Counted from the first letter of the stretch, positions 25,872 through 34,809 are shown. The stretch is 64,000 bases of DNA from Nonomuraea montanisoli (GCF_013363975.1 NZ_JABWGN010000018.1:124001-188000); one strand, 5' to 3'. Made by a program: numbers and translations. Notes: generated from the letters alone by a model not told the origin.

Positions 25872-27128
25872 ATGACAGCGACAAGACCTCACACATCCGG
25901 CGGACTTTCGCGCGGGCTGCTCCTGCTCATGTCGGTCGCGACCGGCCTGGCCGTCGCGGGCAACTACTTCGCGCAGCCGCTGCTCGACCTGATCGGTCGT
26001 GAGCTGGAGGTCGGGCCCTCTGCGGCGGCGCTGCTGGTGACGGCCGCGCAGGCCGGGTACGCGCTGGGGCTGATCCTGCTGGTGCCGCTCGGCGACCTGA
26101 TGGAGCGGCGGCGGCTCGCCGTCACGCTCTACGCGGCGACCGCGGTGTTCCTGCTGGTGTCGGCCATGGCGCCCAACGGCGCGGTGCTCATGGTCAGCAC
26201 GGCCCTGACCGCGCTGACCTCGGTGGGCGCGCAGGTCGTGGTGCCGTTCGCGGCGACGCTGGCGGACCCGGCCGAGCGCGGCAAGGTGGTCGGCACGGTG
26301 ATGACCGGACTGATGCTGGGCCTGCTGCTGGCGCGCACCGCCTCCGGCGCGCTGTCGGAGCTGGGCGGCTGGCGGACCGTCTACTGGGTGGGCGCGGTGC
26401 TGATGGCGCTGATGGCCGTGCTGCTGCGCGCCTTCCTGCCCCGGCTGGGCGGGGACGGCCCACGCCAGTCGTACCTCGCCCTGCTGCGCTCGACCGTGGC
26501 GATGTTCCGGCTGGAGCCGTTGCTGCGGTGGCGGGCGGGCATCGCCGCGTTGAGCCTGGCCACCTTCAGCGTGCTGTGGACGTCGCTGACCTTCCTGCTG
26601 GCTGGGGCGCCGTACGCGTGGTCGGAGTCGGCCATCGGCCTGTTCGGGCTGGTCGGCGCCGTGGGCGCGCTGACCGCCACGGTGGCGGGGCGGCTGGCCG
26701 ACCGCGGGCTGGTCCAGGTCGTGAGCGGCGCCGGGACGGTCCTGCTGGTGGCGTCCTGGGCGGCGATGGCGGCCGGGGCGAGCTCGCTGGTCCTCCTGCT
26801 CGTCGGCGTGGTCGTGCTGGACCTGGCGCATCAGGCGGTGCTCAACAGCAGCCAGAACGTCGTCTACGCGCTGCGGCCCGAGGCCCGCAACCGGATCAAC
26901 TCCGCCTTCATGACCGCCTTCTTCGTCGGCGGCGCGGTGGGGTCCGCGCTGGGTTCCATCGTCTGGGCGTACGCCGGCTGGGCCGGCGTGTCCGTCCTGG
27001 GCGCCGCCCTCTCGGCCGGGACCGTCGTGCTGTGGGTGCTGGAGCGCGTCACCGTCAGCCGCGCGGCGGGCAAGAGCTCGCCGGCCTCGATCCGTACCCC
27101 CGTCACCACCACCACAAAGGGAGAATGA
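25872..27128 (+). CDS. MFS transporter, drug/sugar efflux type
   Basis: The protein has 418 residues and about twelve membrane helices. The motif-A loop is PLGDLMERRRLAV after helix 2, and NYFAQPLLDLIG near the N-terminus resembles the AraJ/YdhP efflux group. A short cytoplasmic tail is rich in Ser/Thr. The gene is divergent from a LysR regulator and its stop overlaps the start of an NmrA-type gene, so it heads a three-gene operon. Efflux of a small toxic compound is the usual role; the substrate is unknown. Confidence 0.92.
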   Translation: MTATRPHTSGGLSRGLLLLMSVATGLAVAGNYFAQPLLDLIGRELEVGPSAAALLVTAAQAGYALGLILLVPLGDLMERRRLAVTLYAATAVFLLVSAMAPNGAVLMVSTALTALTSVGAQVVVPFAATLADPAERGKVVGTVMTGLMLGLLLARTASGALSELGGWRTVYWVGAVLMALMAVLLRAFLPRLGGDGPRQSYLALLRSTVAMFRLEPLLRWRAGIAALSLATFSVLWTSLTFLLAGAPYAWSESAIGLFGLVGAVGALTATVAGRLADRGLVQVVSGAGTVLLVASWAAMAAGASSLVLLLVGVVVLDLAHQAVLNSSQNVVYALRPEARNRINSAFMTAFFVGGAVGSALGSIVWAYAGWAGVSVLGAALSAGTVVLWVLERVTVSRAAGKSSPASIRTPVTTTTKGE

Positions 27129-28012
27129 CCGTGCCACGCACCGTGCTCATAACCGGAGCCACCGGAACCGTGTCCACCGCGCTGATCGACGCGCTGGGCG
27201 GCGCCGAGGTGAACCTCCGCGCCCTCGTCCACGACCGCGCCAGGAGCCCGCGAGCGGGCGGCGCCGAGGTCGTCGTCGGCGACCTGGAAGACCCGCGGTC
27301 GCTCGCGCCCGCCTTCGAGGGCGTGCAGGACGTGTGGCTGCTCACCCCGAACGGCCCGCGCGCCCCGGAGCACCACATGAACGCCCTGTGGGCCGCGCGC
27401 CAGGCCGGCGTGGAGCGCGTCGTGCGCCTGTCCGTCGTCGGCGCGGCGCACGACGCGCCCAACCGCAGCGGCCGGCTGCACGCGCTCTCCGACCGGGAGA
27501 CCGAGGAGAGCGGCATGCGCTGGACGATCCTGCGTCCCCACTGGTTCATGCAGAACCTGCTGAACGAGACGGGCGACATCGCCGCCGCCGGCACGTTCCA
27601 GCTGAACATGGCCGCGGCGCGGGTCGGCATGATCGACGCTCGCGACATCGCCGAGTGCGCCGCCCGCGTGCTGCTCGACGACCCGGATCGCCACCACGGC
27701 AGGACGTACACCCTCACCGGCCCTCGCTCGCTCGGGTTCGAGGAGGTGGCGGGCGAGCTGGGGCTCGCCCTCGGCAGGTCCGTCGCGTACCTGCCGGTCA
27801 GCGACGACGCCAAGCGCAAGACCCTGCTCGGTTACGGAGTCCCGCCCTGGATCGTCGACATGCTGGAGGAGTACGCGCAGGCGTACGCCTCCGGCTGGGG
27901 GGACTTCACCACCGACACGGTCGCCGAGCTCCTCGGCCGCCGCCCCCGCGACATCGCCGACTTCGTCCGCGACCACGCCGCGGCGTTCACCGCGGCCGAC
28001 CGGAGGGCATGA
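27125..28012 (+). CDS. NmrA-like NAD(P)-binding protein
   Basis: The protein has 295 residues and starts at ATG 27125, overlapping the MFS stop. The Rossmann motif GATGTVS lies at about residues 10-16. GDLEDPRSLAPAFEGVQDVWLL, TILRPHWFMQNLL and YTLTGPRSLGFEEVA match NmrA/NAD(P)H-quinone-oxidoreductase-like atypical SDRs. The catalytic YxxxK is absent at the expected place, so it may sense the cofactor or act as an atypical reductase. Its stop overlaps the next gene's first candidate start. Confidence 0.9.
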   Translation: MTVPRTVLITGATGTVSTALIDALGGAEVNLRALVHDRARSPRAGGAEVVVGDLEDPRSLAPAFEGVQDVWLLTPNGPRAPEHHMNALWAARQAGVERVVRLSVVGAAHDAPNRSGRLHALSDRETEESGMRWTILRPHWFMQNLLNETGDIAAAGTFQLNMAAARVGMIDARDIAECAARVLLDDPDRHHGRTYTLTGPRSLGFEEVAGELGLALGRSVAYLPVSDDAKRKTLLGYGVPPWIVDMLEEYAQAYASGWGDFTTDTVAELLGRRPRDIADFVRDHAAAFTAADRRA

Positions 28013-28932
28013 TGAAGCTCCTCGTCGTGGTTCCCGCCACGCTCGCCCTGGTCGTCACCATGGGCGGGTCCGCGGGAGCGGCAGCGGACCGGCAGGCCGC
28101 GAGGTTCCCGCGGTCGATCTCGCTGCCCGACGGTTTCCAGCCCGAGGGGATCGCCATCGGCCCCGGCCCGTACGCCTACGTCGGCTCCATGGCCGACGGC
28201 TCGATCTACCGCGCCGACCTGCGCACCGGGCGCGGTGGGATCCTCAGCCGGGGACCGGGCACGCCGGCCCTCGGCATGACGGTCGACTCGGGCGGACGGC
28301 TGTTCGTGGCGGGCGGCACGGGCGGTGACCTGCGCGTCCTCGACGTGCGCAGCGGCGAGGCACTGGCCACCTACCGGTTGACGACCGGCCCTGCGTTCGT
28401 CAACGACCTCACCCTCACCCGGGGCGCGGCGTGGATCACCGACTCCACCAACCCCGTGCTGTACAAGCTGCCGCTGCGCGGCGGCCGCCTGCCCGCCGCG
28501 GCGCAGCGGATCAAGCTCACCGGCGACATGGTGTACCGCAAGGGCTTCAACGCCAACGGCATCACCCCCACGCCGGACGGCCGGGGCCTGCTCGTCGTGC
28601 AGTCGAACACCGGCGGGCTGTTCCGCGTCAGCCCGTCCGGCCGGACCCGCCGGGTGGACCTGCACGGCGAGTCGCTGAAGGAGGGCGACGGCCTGCTGCT
28701 GCGCGGCCGGACGCTGTACGCCGTGCAGAACCGGCTCAACACCGTGACCGTCCTGCGGCTGAACGAGGCGGGGACCGACGGCCGCGTCACGCGGCGCGTG
28801 ACCGACCCCCGCTTCGACGTACCGGCGACCATGGCCGCCTTCAGGGACCGGCTCTACCTGCCCAACGCCCGCTTCGACACCACCCCGACCGCCACCACGC
28901 CGTACACCGCCGTCGCCATCCGCCGCCCCTGA
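28012..28932 (+). CDS. Secreted SMP-30/gluconolactonase-like beta-propeller protein
   Basis: The start was set at ATG 28012 because GGAGGG then lies 5 nt upstream; ATG 28009 is adjacent and possible. The protein has 306 residues. A signal peptide (LLVVVPATLALVVTMGGSAGAAA) is followed by repeated blades such as GFQPEGIAIGPGPYAYVGSMADG and FVNDLTLTRGAAWITDSTN, typical of SMP-30/NHL-type propellers. Members hydrolyse lactones or bind ligands outside the cell. It is the third gene in the LysR-linked operon. A link to the MFS substrate is inferred. Confidence 0.85.
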   Translation: MKLLVVVPATLALVVTMGGSAGAAADRQAARFPRSISLPDGFQPEGIAIGPGPYAYVGSMADGSIYRADLRTGRGGILSRGPGTPALGMTVDSGGRLFVAGGTGGDLRVLDVRSGEALATYRLTTGPAFVNDLTLTRGAAWITDSTNPVLYKLPLRGGRLPAAAQRIKLTGDMVYRKGFNANGITPTPDGRGLLVVQSNTGGLFRVSPSGRTRRVDLHGESLKEGDGLLLRGRTLYAVQNRLNTVTVLRLNEAGTDGRVTRRVTDPRFDVPATMAAFRDRLYLPNARFDTTPTATTPYTAVAIRRP

Positions 28933-28987
28933 GTGTGGCCATATGCCCTCTCGTGAGGCAATATGAGGGCGCCAACTTCATGAGCCA

Positions 28988-29074
28988 ACGCGGGAGCTCG
29001 GGGTCACCGGGCTGAGAGGGCAGCTATCGCTGCTGCCGACCGCATGAACCTGTCCGGGTAATGCCGGCGTAGGG
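28988..29074 (+). ncRNA. TPP riboswitch (THI element)
   Basis: All conserved segments of the thiamine pyrophosphate aptamer are present in order: a P1 5' strand CGCGGGAGC, CCGGGCTGAGAGG, the variable P3 arm GGCAGC...GCTGCC, CATGAACCTG, TCCGGGTAATGCCGGCG and the closing TAGGGAG. The last segment contains the GGGAG ribosome-binding site of the permease gene, 6 nt before its ATG. That arrangement implies translational control by sequestration when TPP is bound. Confidence 0.96.
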
Positions 29075-29082
29075 AGTGTGTG

Positions 29083-30447
29083 ATGACGCATGCCGTCAAC
29101 GAAGTCCCGCTGACCCTCGACGAGCCCCCGCCGAAGACGCTCGGCGTGCTCGACCAGGGAGCGCTCTGGGCCAACCTCGGCGTCAGCCTGCTGGGCTTCT
29201 CCGGCGCGCTCTTCCTGCTCGACCCGCTCGGCGGCGCGCCGCTGAGCCTCGCCGCCGCCCTCACCGCCACGGTGGTGGGCAGCCTGATCGGCACCGCGAT
29301 GGTGGGCCTGGCCGCCGTTCCCGGCACGCAGACCGGCCGGCCGGCGATGGTGCTGCTCCGCGGGCTGTTCGGGGCGCGGCTGTCGTACGTGCCGACCGTG
29401 CTCAACATCATCCAGATGGTCGGCTGGGGCGCCTTCGAGCTCTGGGTGATCGCCATGGGCGCGACCGCCATCTTCGGTCCGGCCGTGCCGTACGCGGTGT
29501 GGGTGATCGCGGCCGGCGTCCTCACCACCTCGCTGACCATCTGGCCGCTCGGCTCGGTGCGGCTGCTGCGCCGGTACGTCACGGTCGCCGTGATCCTCGC
29601 GCTGATCTGGTTCGCCGTGGACTTCCTCGGCCACGTCCAGCCGCAGACCGGCGGCTCGTGGCAGGCGTTCGCCCCGGCCGTCGACTACGTGATCGCGCTG
29701 TCGGTCTCGTGGGTGCCGATGGCGGCCGACTTCGCCCGGCACTCCAGGTCGAGCGCCGCCGCGTTCACCGGCGTCGTCGGCGGCTACACGCTGGCCCAGG
29801 TGGCGTGCCTGGGGCTCGGCGTGTACGCGGTGGCCATCACCGGGGCGGCCGCCATTCAGGCCGACTCCACCGCGGTGTTCGGCGCGTTCGTCGCGGCGCC
29901 GCTCGGTGCGCTGTTCTTCGCCGTGCTCGTGCTGCGCGAGACGGACCAGTCGTTCGCGAACGTCTACTCGACCACCGTCTCGCTGCAGAACCTCATGCCG
30001 CGCGTCGACCGCCGGATCTTCACCGTCGCCATCGGCGTGGTCACCACCGGGCTCGCGCTGCTCGTGGACGTGAACTCCTACGGCGCGTTCCTCGGCGTCA
30101 TCGGCGCGGTGTTCGTGCCGATGTTCGCGGTGCTCGCCGTGGACTACTTCCTGCTCGGCGGCGCCGCCCGGTGGAACACCGACGAGGACGCCCCGGCCCG
30201 CTGGTCCATGCTGGTGCCCTGGGTGCTCGGTTTCGCCGCGTACTGGCTGACCACCTCGACGCCGACCGTCGCCGCCTGGGACGGCTTGTGGGCGGGGGCG
30301 CGCGCGGCGATCGGCTTCACCCGGCAGCCGTGGATGAACGGCGCGCTGGGCGCGGCGCTCGTGGCCTCACTCGTCACGCTCGCCATCGGCCTGGTCACCC
30401 GCCGGGGCGACCGCCCGCCCGCTCTCAGGAGCGGGACTCGACGGTGA
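29083..30447 (+). CDS. NCS1-family permease, probable HMP/thiamine-precursor transporter (CytX-like)
   Basis: The start is ATG 29083, with GGGAG 6 nt upstream; the protein has 454 residues and about twelve helices. NCS1 features include GALWANLGVSLLGFSGALFL, QMVGWGAFELWVIAMG and VPMAADFARHSRS. NCS1 proteins import nucleobases, hydantoins or thiamine precursors. The TPP riboswitch directly upstream points to thiamine or its pyrimidine HMP as substrate, as for CytX. TenA at 21.8 kb could process imported pyrimidines. Its last 23 bp overlap the 3' end of the convergent ogt gene. Confidence 0.9.
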   Translation: MTHAVNEVPLTLDEPPPKTLGVLDQGALWANLGVSLLGFSGALFLLDPLGGAPLSLAAALTATVVGSLIGTAMVGLAAVPGTQTGRPAMVLLRGLFGARLSYVPTVLNIIQMVGWGAFELWVIAMGATAIFGPAVPYAVWVIAAGVLTTSLTIWPLGSVRLLRRYVTVAVILALIWFAVDFLGHVQPQTGGSWQAFAPAVDYVIALSVSWVPMAADFARHSRSSAAAFTGVVGGYTLAQVACLGLGVYAVAITGAAAIQADSTAVFGAFVAAPLGALFFAVLVLRETDQSFANVYSTTVSLQNLMPRVDRRIFTVAIGVVTTGLALLVDVNSYGAFLGVIGAVFVPMFAVLAVDYFLLGGAARWNTDEDAPARWSMLVPWVLGFAAYWLTTSTPTVAAWDGLWAGARAAIGFTRQPWMNGALGAALVASLVTLAIGLVTRRGDRPPALRSGTRR

Positions 30448-30985
30448 GCAGGTGCCGCTTGGCGGCCACGCCCCCGGCGTAGTCGCCGAGCTCGCCGTCG
30501 CCGGGCACGACGCGGTGGCAGGGGACGACGACGCACACCGGGTTGGCCATCAGCGCGTTGCCGACCGCCCGCAGCGCGCGGGGCCGCCCGATGCGCTCGC
30601 CGATCTCGCCGAGCGTCGTCGTCGTGCCGTACGGCACCGCCATCGTCTTCTGCAGCACCGTACGCGCGAACGGGGTGGCCAGGGCGAGGTCCACCGGCGT
30701 GGTGAAGGCCCGCAGCCGCCCCGAGAAGTACGCGTCGAGCTCGCGGCGCACCGGGTCGAGCCGCCCGGGGTCGGGCCCGATGAACGTGCCCACGTGCCGC
30801 ATCACCCGTTCGTACACCGTGTGCTCGTCCTCGAAGCTGCAGGCCGCGACCCCCTTGCCGGAGACCGCGAGCACCAGGCGCCCCACGGCGCCGTCGTAGG
30901 TGCCGAACGCGATGTCCGGGGGCGTCTCCCCGCGGTAGGTGGCGGAGGTCACCCGCAGCAGGGCATCGAGGTCGCCGCTCGACAT
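30425..30985 (-). CDS. ogt: Methylated-DNA-protein-cysteine methyltransferase
   Basis: The protein has 186 residues. The C-terminal domain has the helix-turn-helix YGTTTTLGEIGERIGRPRALRAVGNALMANP split into conserved pieces (YGTTTTLGEI, AVGNALMANP) and the acceptor Cys156 in VVVPCHRVV. It repairs O6-methylguanine by irreversible transfer to that cysteine. There is no Ada AraC-like domain, so this is Ogt-type. The 3' ends of ogt and the permease overlap by 23 bp in opposite strands. Confidence 0.96.
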   Translation of the reverse strand: MSSGDLDALLRVTSATYRGETPPDIAFGTYDGAVGRLVLAVSGKGVAACSFEDEHTVYERVMRHVGTFIGPDPGRLDPVRRELDAYFSGRLRAFTTPVDLALATPFARTVLQKTMAVPYGTTTTLGEIGERIGRPRALRAVGNALMANPVCVVVPCHRVVPGDGELGDYAGGVAAKRHLLTVESRS

Positions 30986-31078
30986 CCGCTCACCCTCTTC
31001 TCACCTGGTAGGTCGTGATCGGCAGCGTATCGGACGGATCGGCCGACGGCGGCCCCGCAGCGCGGGCACTATGGAGGT

Positions 31079-32947
31079 GTGGGTGACGAGTGGGCCGGCA
31101 GTGACGACGAGATCGCTCGCGCGGTGCTCGCCGGCTCGCCCAACGCGCTGATCGCGCTCGACCGGGACCAGACCGTGCTGGTCTGGACCCCGGCCGCCGA
31201 GCGGCTCTTCGGCTGGAGTGCCGAGGAGATGCTGGGCCGCAGGGCGCCGATCGTGCCGGGGGAGCTGACGGCTGAGCACAACGCGGTGCTCGAACGCGCG
31301 CGCACCGGCGACCAGGTGACGCTGCGCACCAAGCGGTTACGCCGCGACGGCCGCGTGCTCGACGTGACGGTCGACATCGGGCCGCTGGTCATCGGCAGCT
31401 CGGTGGTCGGCTACGTGTGCGTCCACCACCGCGCGGCGGCCGAGGAGGCGGCGAGCGAGCGCATGGCGCGCCGGGTCCGCCTGGTGCGCCGGCTGACCGA
31501 CGTGGTCGGCGACATCAACGCCGAGCTGGAGCTGCCGGCCGTCCTCGACCGGATCGCGGGCAGCCTGACCGAGCTGACGGGCGCCGACGCGGGCGGGTTC
31601 GTGCTCATCGAGGACGAGCGGCTGCGCCTGGTCAGCGCCCACCGGCTGCCCGAGACGCTCAAGGGCGCCACGGCCGGCCTGCGTACCAGCCTGGTGGACA
31701 AGCTGCTGCGCACCGGCAAGACGGTCCTGCTGGAGTCGCAGGGGCTGGACGAGCTGGTGTGGGCCGAGCTGAGCGGCCTGCACACGATCGCGCTCGGCCT
31801 CGCGGCCGTGGGCGGGCGGCCGTACGGCGCGCTGTACGCGCTGTACGCCCGGCGCAAGCCCGGCCACCTGGAGCTGGAGCTGCTGGAGCTGCTGGCCGGG
31901 CACGCCGGCATCGCCGTGGGCAACGCCATGGCCTACCAGGAGGCGGTGCGGCAGCGGGCGCACGAGCAGGCGGTGTTCGACGCCAGCGCCGACGGCATCG
32001 CGGTGCTGGACGGGGCCGGCCGGGTCATCCGGTGGAACCCCGCGGCGGCCGAGCTGACCGGGCTGGCCGCCGACGCGGTGAGGGGCGGGCCGCCGCCGTT
32101 CCCGCTGCCCAGGCCGGGGGAGAAGCTGACGTTCCAGCTCGACACGGGCCGCTGGCTCGACGTGGTGAGCGCCCGCGTGGACGCGACCGGCGAGACGGTG
32201 GTCGACTTCCGCGACGTGACCCGGGCCAAGGAGCTGGAGGAGGCCAAGGACCTGTTCCTGGCGACGACCAGCCACGAGCTGCGCACCCCGATCACGATCG
32301 TGCGCGGCTTCGCCAGCACGCTCGACTCGCGCTGGGACAAGCTGAGCGACCCGGAGCGCCGTTCGGCCGTCCACACGATCGCCGAGCGGGCCAGGTCGCT
32401 GGGACAGCTCATGGACCATCTGCTGCTCGGCTCGCGGGCGGGCGCCGACGAGCTCAAGGTACGAGTGGAGACCTTCGACCTGGCTGAGCGGATCAATGCG
32501 GCGACGTTAGGATTGCCCGAGTTGTCCGATACGCACCAGGTCGAGGTGGACATCCCCGACGGCCTGCCGTACGTGAAGGGTGACGCGCTGGCCACCGACA
32601 TCGTGCTCGGCCAGCTGCTGGAGAACGCCTTCAAGTACTCACCGAAGGGCGGGCTGATCAGGGTCGAGGCGTGGCCGGAGGGCGACAGGGTGGTCGTGGT
32701 CGTGGACGACGAGGGCGTCGGCATCGCCGCGCCGGACCGGGAGCGGATCTTCGAGAGGTTCGTCCAGGTGGAGAGCGGCGACCGGAGGAGGTTCGGCGGA
32801 GTGGGGCTCGGGCTCTACATCGTGCGCAGCCTCGCGCGGGCCCAGGGCGGCGACGTGAGCGCCCATCCGCGACCGGGTGGAGGCACCCGGATGCGGATGG
32901 TGCTCGCCGCGGCTCCCCCTATCGGATCCGACACACCGGTGTGGTAA
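31079..32947 (+). CDS. PAS-GAF-PAS sensor histidine kinase
   Basis: The protein has 622 residues and no membrane segment, so it is cytosolic. Domains in order are PAS (about 10-115), GAF (about 145-290), PAS (about 298-385), HisKA with phospho-His399 in TTSHELRTPIT, and HATPase with NAFKYSP, DDEGVGI and GVGLGLYIVRS. CACTAT ends 6 nt before the GTG start. No response regulator is adjacent. An anti-sigma-type ATPase gene follows 142 bp downstream. It may phosphorylate a distant regulator; the ligand of GAF or PAS is unknown. Confidence 0.94.
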   Translation: MGDEWAGSDDEIARAVLAGSPNALIALDRDQTVLVWTPAAERLFGWSAEEMLGRRAPIVPGELTAEHNAVLERARTGDQVTLRTKRLRRDGRVLDVTVDIGPLVIGSSVVGYVCVHHRAAAEEAASERMARRVRLVRRLTDVVGDINAELELPAVLDRIAGSLTELTGADAGGFVLIEDERLRLVSAHRLPETLKGATAGLRTSLVDKLLRTGKTVLLESQGLDELVWAELSGLHTIALGLAAVGGRPYGALYALYARRKPGHLELELLELLAGHAGIAVGNAMAYQEAVRQRAHEQAVFDASADGIAVLDGAGRVIRWNPAAAELTGLAADAVRGGPPPFPLPRPGEKLTFQLDTGRWLDVVSARVDATGETVVDFRDVTRAKELEEAKDLFLATTSHELRTPITIVRGFASTLDSRWDKLSDPERRSAVHTIAERARSLGQLMDHLLLGSRAGADELKVRVETFDLAERINAATLGLPELSDTHQVEVDIPDGLPYVKGDALATDIVLGQLLENAFKYSPKGGLIRVEAWPEGDRVVVVVDDEGVGIAAPDRERIFERFVQVESGDRRRFGGVGLGLYIVRSLARAQGGDVSAHPRPGGGTRMRMVLAAAPPIGSDTPVW

Positions 32948-33089
32948 CGAGGTGGTCACGGTTGAGCTGACCTATCGTCCGATGTGGACAAGCTGTGATC
33001 GAGATCCGGTTTCTGGGATTGAGTAACGGGGCATTTCGGTCGTACCGGGGGTGTTCCCGCGGGGGGCACATGAAGACGGGGAGGTGGGT

Positions 33090-33530
33090 GTGTCAAGCGT
33101 GGTGCTGCTGCCGTACGCGCCGTCCAGCGTCGCCGTTGCCCGCCAGCGTCTGAGCACTGACCTGCACGATTGCGGTGTCTTCGCCGCCGCGATCGACGAC
33201 GCGGTGCTCGTGGTGAGCGAGCTGCTCAGCAACGCGCTGCGGCACGCGCATCCGCTGCCGTCGGGCATGGTCAAGGTGGCGTGGCTGCGCAACGACGACC
33301 ACATCGAGGTCGCGGTGAGCGACGGGGGCGCGGCCACCGAGCCGCGGGCCGGCCGTCCCACGCTGTCCTCGCTCGGCGGCCGGGGGCTCGGCATCGTCGA
33401 GTACGTCGCCGAGAGCTGGGGCGTGCGCCACGACGGCGACACCACCACGGTCTGGGCCATCCTGCCCGCCCCCAACGGGACGGGCAACGGCATGAACGGG
33501 CAGGTCGCAGCCCTGCGCGAGGCCGGCTGA
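33090..33530 (+). CDS. Anti-sigma-factor-type ATP-binding protein (RsbW/SpoIIAB-like)
   Basis: The start is GTG 33090, with GGGGAGG upstream; the protein has 146 residues. A stand-alone HATPase domain has the N-box ELLSNALRHAHP, the G1 motif VAVSDGG and the G2-like LGGRGLGIVEYVAESWGV. Such proteins are very numerous in actinomycetes and act as anti-sigma kinases on STAS partners. The closest STAS gene is at 37384. A link between them is inferred. Confidence 0.9.
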   Translation: MSSVVLLPYAPSSVAVARQRLSTDLHDCGVFAAAIDDAVLVVSELLSNALRHAHPLPSGMVKVAWLRNDDHIEVAVSDGGAATEPRAGRPTLSSLGGRGLGIVEYVAESWGVRHDGDTTTVWAILPAPNGTGNGMNGQVAALREAG

Positions 33531-33572
33531 ACCGGCCTCGCGGCTTCGCCGGACGGCTCTGTGACGAATGTC

Positions 33573-34220
33573 TCAGGCGAGCCGGCGCGTCAGCACCGTC
33601 CGTTCACCGTACGTCCACGCGGTGGACACCAGCAGGTAGAGACCAGCCGCCAGGGGCAGCACCAGGGCGGCGAGCACCGAGCCGAACGGCATCAGCGGCA
33701 TGATCCTCCGCAGCAGCGGCGGCTGCTCCGCAGGCAGCGTGGCCGCGATCCGGCGCGCCTGGAGCCACGCCACCAGCATGACCAGGACGATCACCACGAC
33801 AAAGACCGAAACAGGCCAACTGATCAGTCCGTAATTGTCGACAATTCCGGCAATCTGCTGGCCCAGCGGGGCGCCCAGCAGATCGTGCCCGGCCAGAGCG
33901 GTCGGGTGCGTGGCCACCCGGTAGACCAGCCACATGAACGGCGCCTGCGCCAGCCCGGGCAGGAGCGCCGCCATCGGCGAGCTTCCCTCCTTGGCGTAGA
34001 GCGCGGACATCTCCCGGGCGAGCCGTTCCGGGTTGCGCCCGAACCGCTCGCGCAGGGCGCGCACCTTCGGCGCCAGCCGCTCGGTGATGCGCGCGGCACG
34101 CGCCTGGCGGACGCTCAGCGGGAGCAGCAGCAGCCGTACGGCCACCGTGAACAGCACGATCGCGAGCGCCGCGTGGCCTCCGGACATGCCAATGAGAAAC
34201 GTGACAAGAGAATCGAACAT
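33573..34220 (-). CDS. YidC/Oxa1-family membrane insertase (second-type, short)
   Basis: The protein has 215 residues, about half the length of the main YidC, and starts directly at the first helix. The Oxa1 core with five helices is present: GGHAALAIVLFTVAVRLLLLPLSV, ALLPGLAQAPFMWLVYRV and a C-terminal PFGSVLAALVLPLAAGLYLL. The conserved Arg in helix 1 (VAVRLLLLPL) is present. Its neighbour upstream is a DUF6412 protein; the pair recurs in Streptomyces. A specialised insertion role for a subset of membrane proteins is inferred. Confidence 0.92.
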   Translation of the reverse strand: MFDSLVTFLIGMSGGHAALAIVLFTVAVRLLLLPLSVRQARAARITERLAPKVRALRERFGRNPERLAREMSALYAKEGSSPMAALLPGLAQAPFMWLVYRVATHPTALAGHDLLGAPLGQQIAGIVDNYGLISWPVSVFVVVIVLVMLVAWLQARRIAATLPAEQPPLLRRIMPLMPFGSVLAALVLPLAAGLYLLVSTAWTYGERTVLTRRLA

Positions 34221-34305
34221 GAGCCCTTCCTCGACGTACAGGGTGAACGAGGGCTCTGTCTCGATGACGAGCCCTCAGCGGGCCCGAAAAGGAAGGCGAG
34301 CCCCG

Positions 34306-34527
34306 CTAGGTGGAAGCGGGGCGGCGTGATGGCGCTCTCGGCCGGGGCCGGCCGGCGGCCCCGGGGTCACGCTGGCGCTGGAAGGCCGTACGGCGGGCGT
34401 ACACCAGGGGGAAGCTCGGCGCCCGGCCGCTCGCGACGGGCAGCAGCCTGGCGGCCCAGCTCACGAGGAGCAGGACCGCCACCATGGTGACGCCGGCCAG
34501 CCACGGGTCCAGCAGGAACAGGGTCAC
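34306..34527 (-). CDS. DUF6412 small membrane protein
   Basis: The protein has 73 residues with one membrane helix near the N-terminus (LAGVTMVAVLLLVSWAARLLPVA) and a basic Pro/Arg-rich tail including ARRTAFQRQRDPGAAGRP. This matches DUF6412 proteins encoded beside short YidC genes. A CCCCGCT...AGCGGGG hairpin overlaps its stop codon, and a GAGGGCTC...GAGCCCTC inverted repeat (34249-34276) lies between it and yidC. The pair may be partly uncoupled in transcription. Confidence 0.82.
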   Translation of the reverse strand: MTLFLLDPWLAGVTMVAVLLLVSWAARLLPVASGRAPSFPLVYARRTAFQRQRDPGAAGRPRPRAPSRRPAST

Positions 34528-34545
34528 GTCAGATTTCCGGCGGGA

Positions 34546-34716
34546 TCACCGCGAGGACGTCTTGCCGACCAGCGAGACGGCGACGAAGACGAGCAGGCCG
34601 ATCACCCCGATGATCAGCGCCACCTTCAGCAGCCCCACCACCATGGGCAGGATGAAGTTGAACAGCACGAAGAGCGCCAGAAGGGCGCCCAGCACGAGCA
34701 TGACGACTCGACTCAT
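34546..34716 (-). CDS. Small two-helix membrane protein of unknown function
   Basis: A 56-residue protein starting at ATG 34716 is almost wholly hydrophobic, with two helices (MLVLGALLALFVLFNFILPMV and ALIIGVIGLLVFVAVSLV) and a basic end (GKTSSR). No family is recognised. It lies 18 bp upstream of the DUF6412 gene in the same direction and is divergent from the response regulator at 34810. Codon composition and placement support it as a real gene. Confidence 0.6.
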   Translation of the reverse strand: MSRVVMLVLGALLALFVLFNFILPMVVGLLKVALIIGVIGLLVFVAVSLVGKTSSR

Positions 34717-34797
34717 GAGCACACCGTACGTCCTGCGACCAAGATCCGCGAGGCTTACGAAGCGATGACGTGAGTGTCCTGCCGGGGGTGCGGGCCG

Positions 34798-34803
34798 TAC
34801 GGT
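34798..34803 (+). promoter_or_regulatory. -10 hexamer TACGGT, leaderless response-regulator mRNA
   Basis: TACGGT ends 6 nt before the GTG at 34810 and no Shine-Dalgarno is present. Confidence 0.55.
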
Positions 34804-34809
34804 GAAAGC

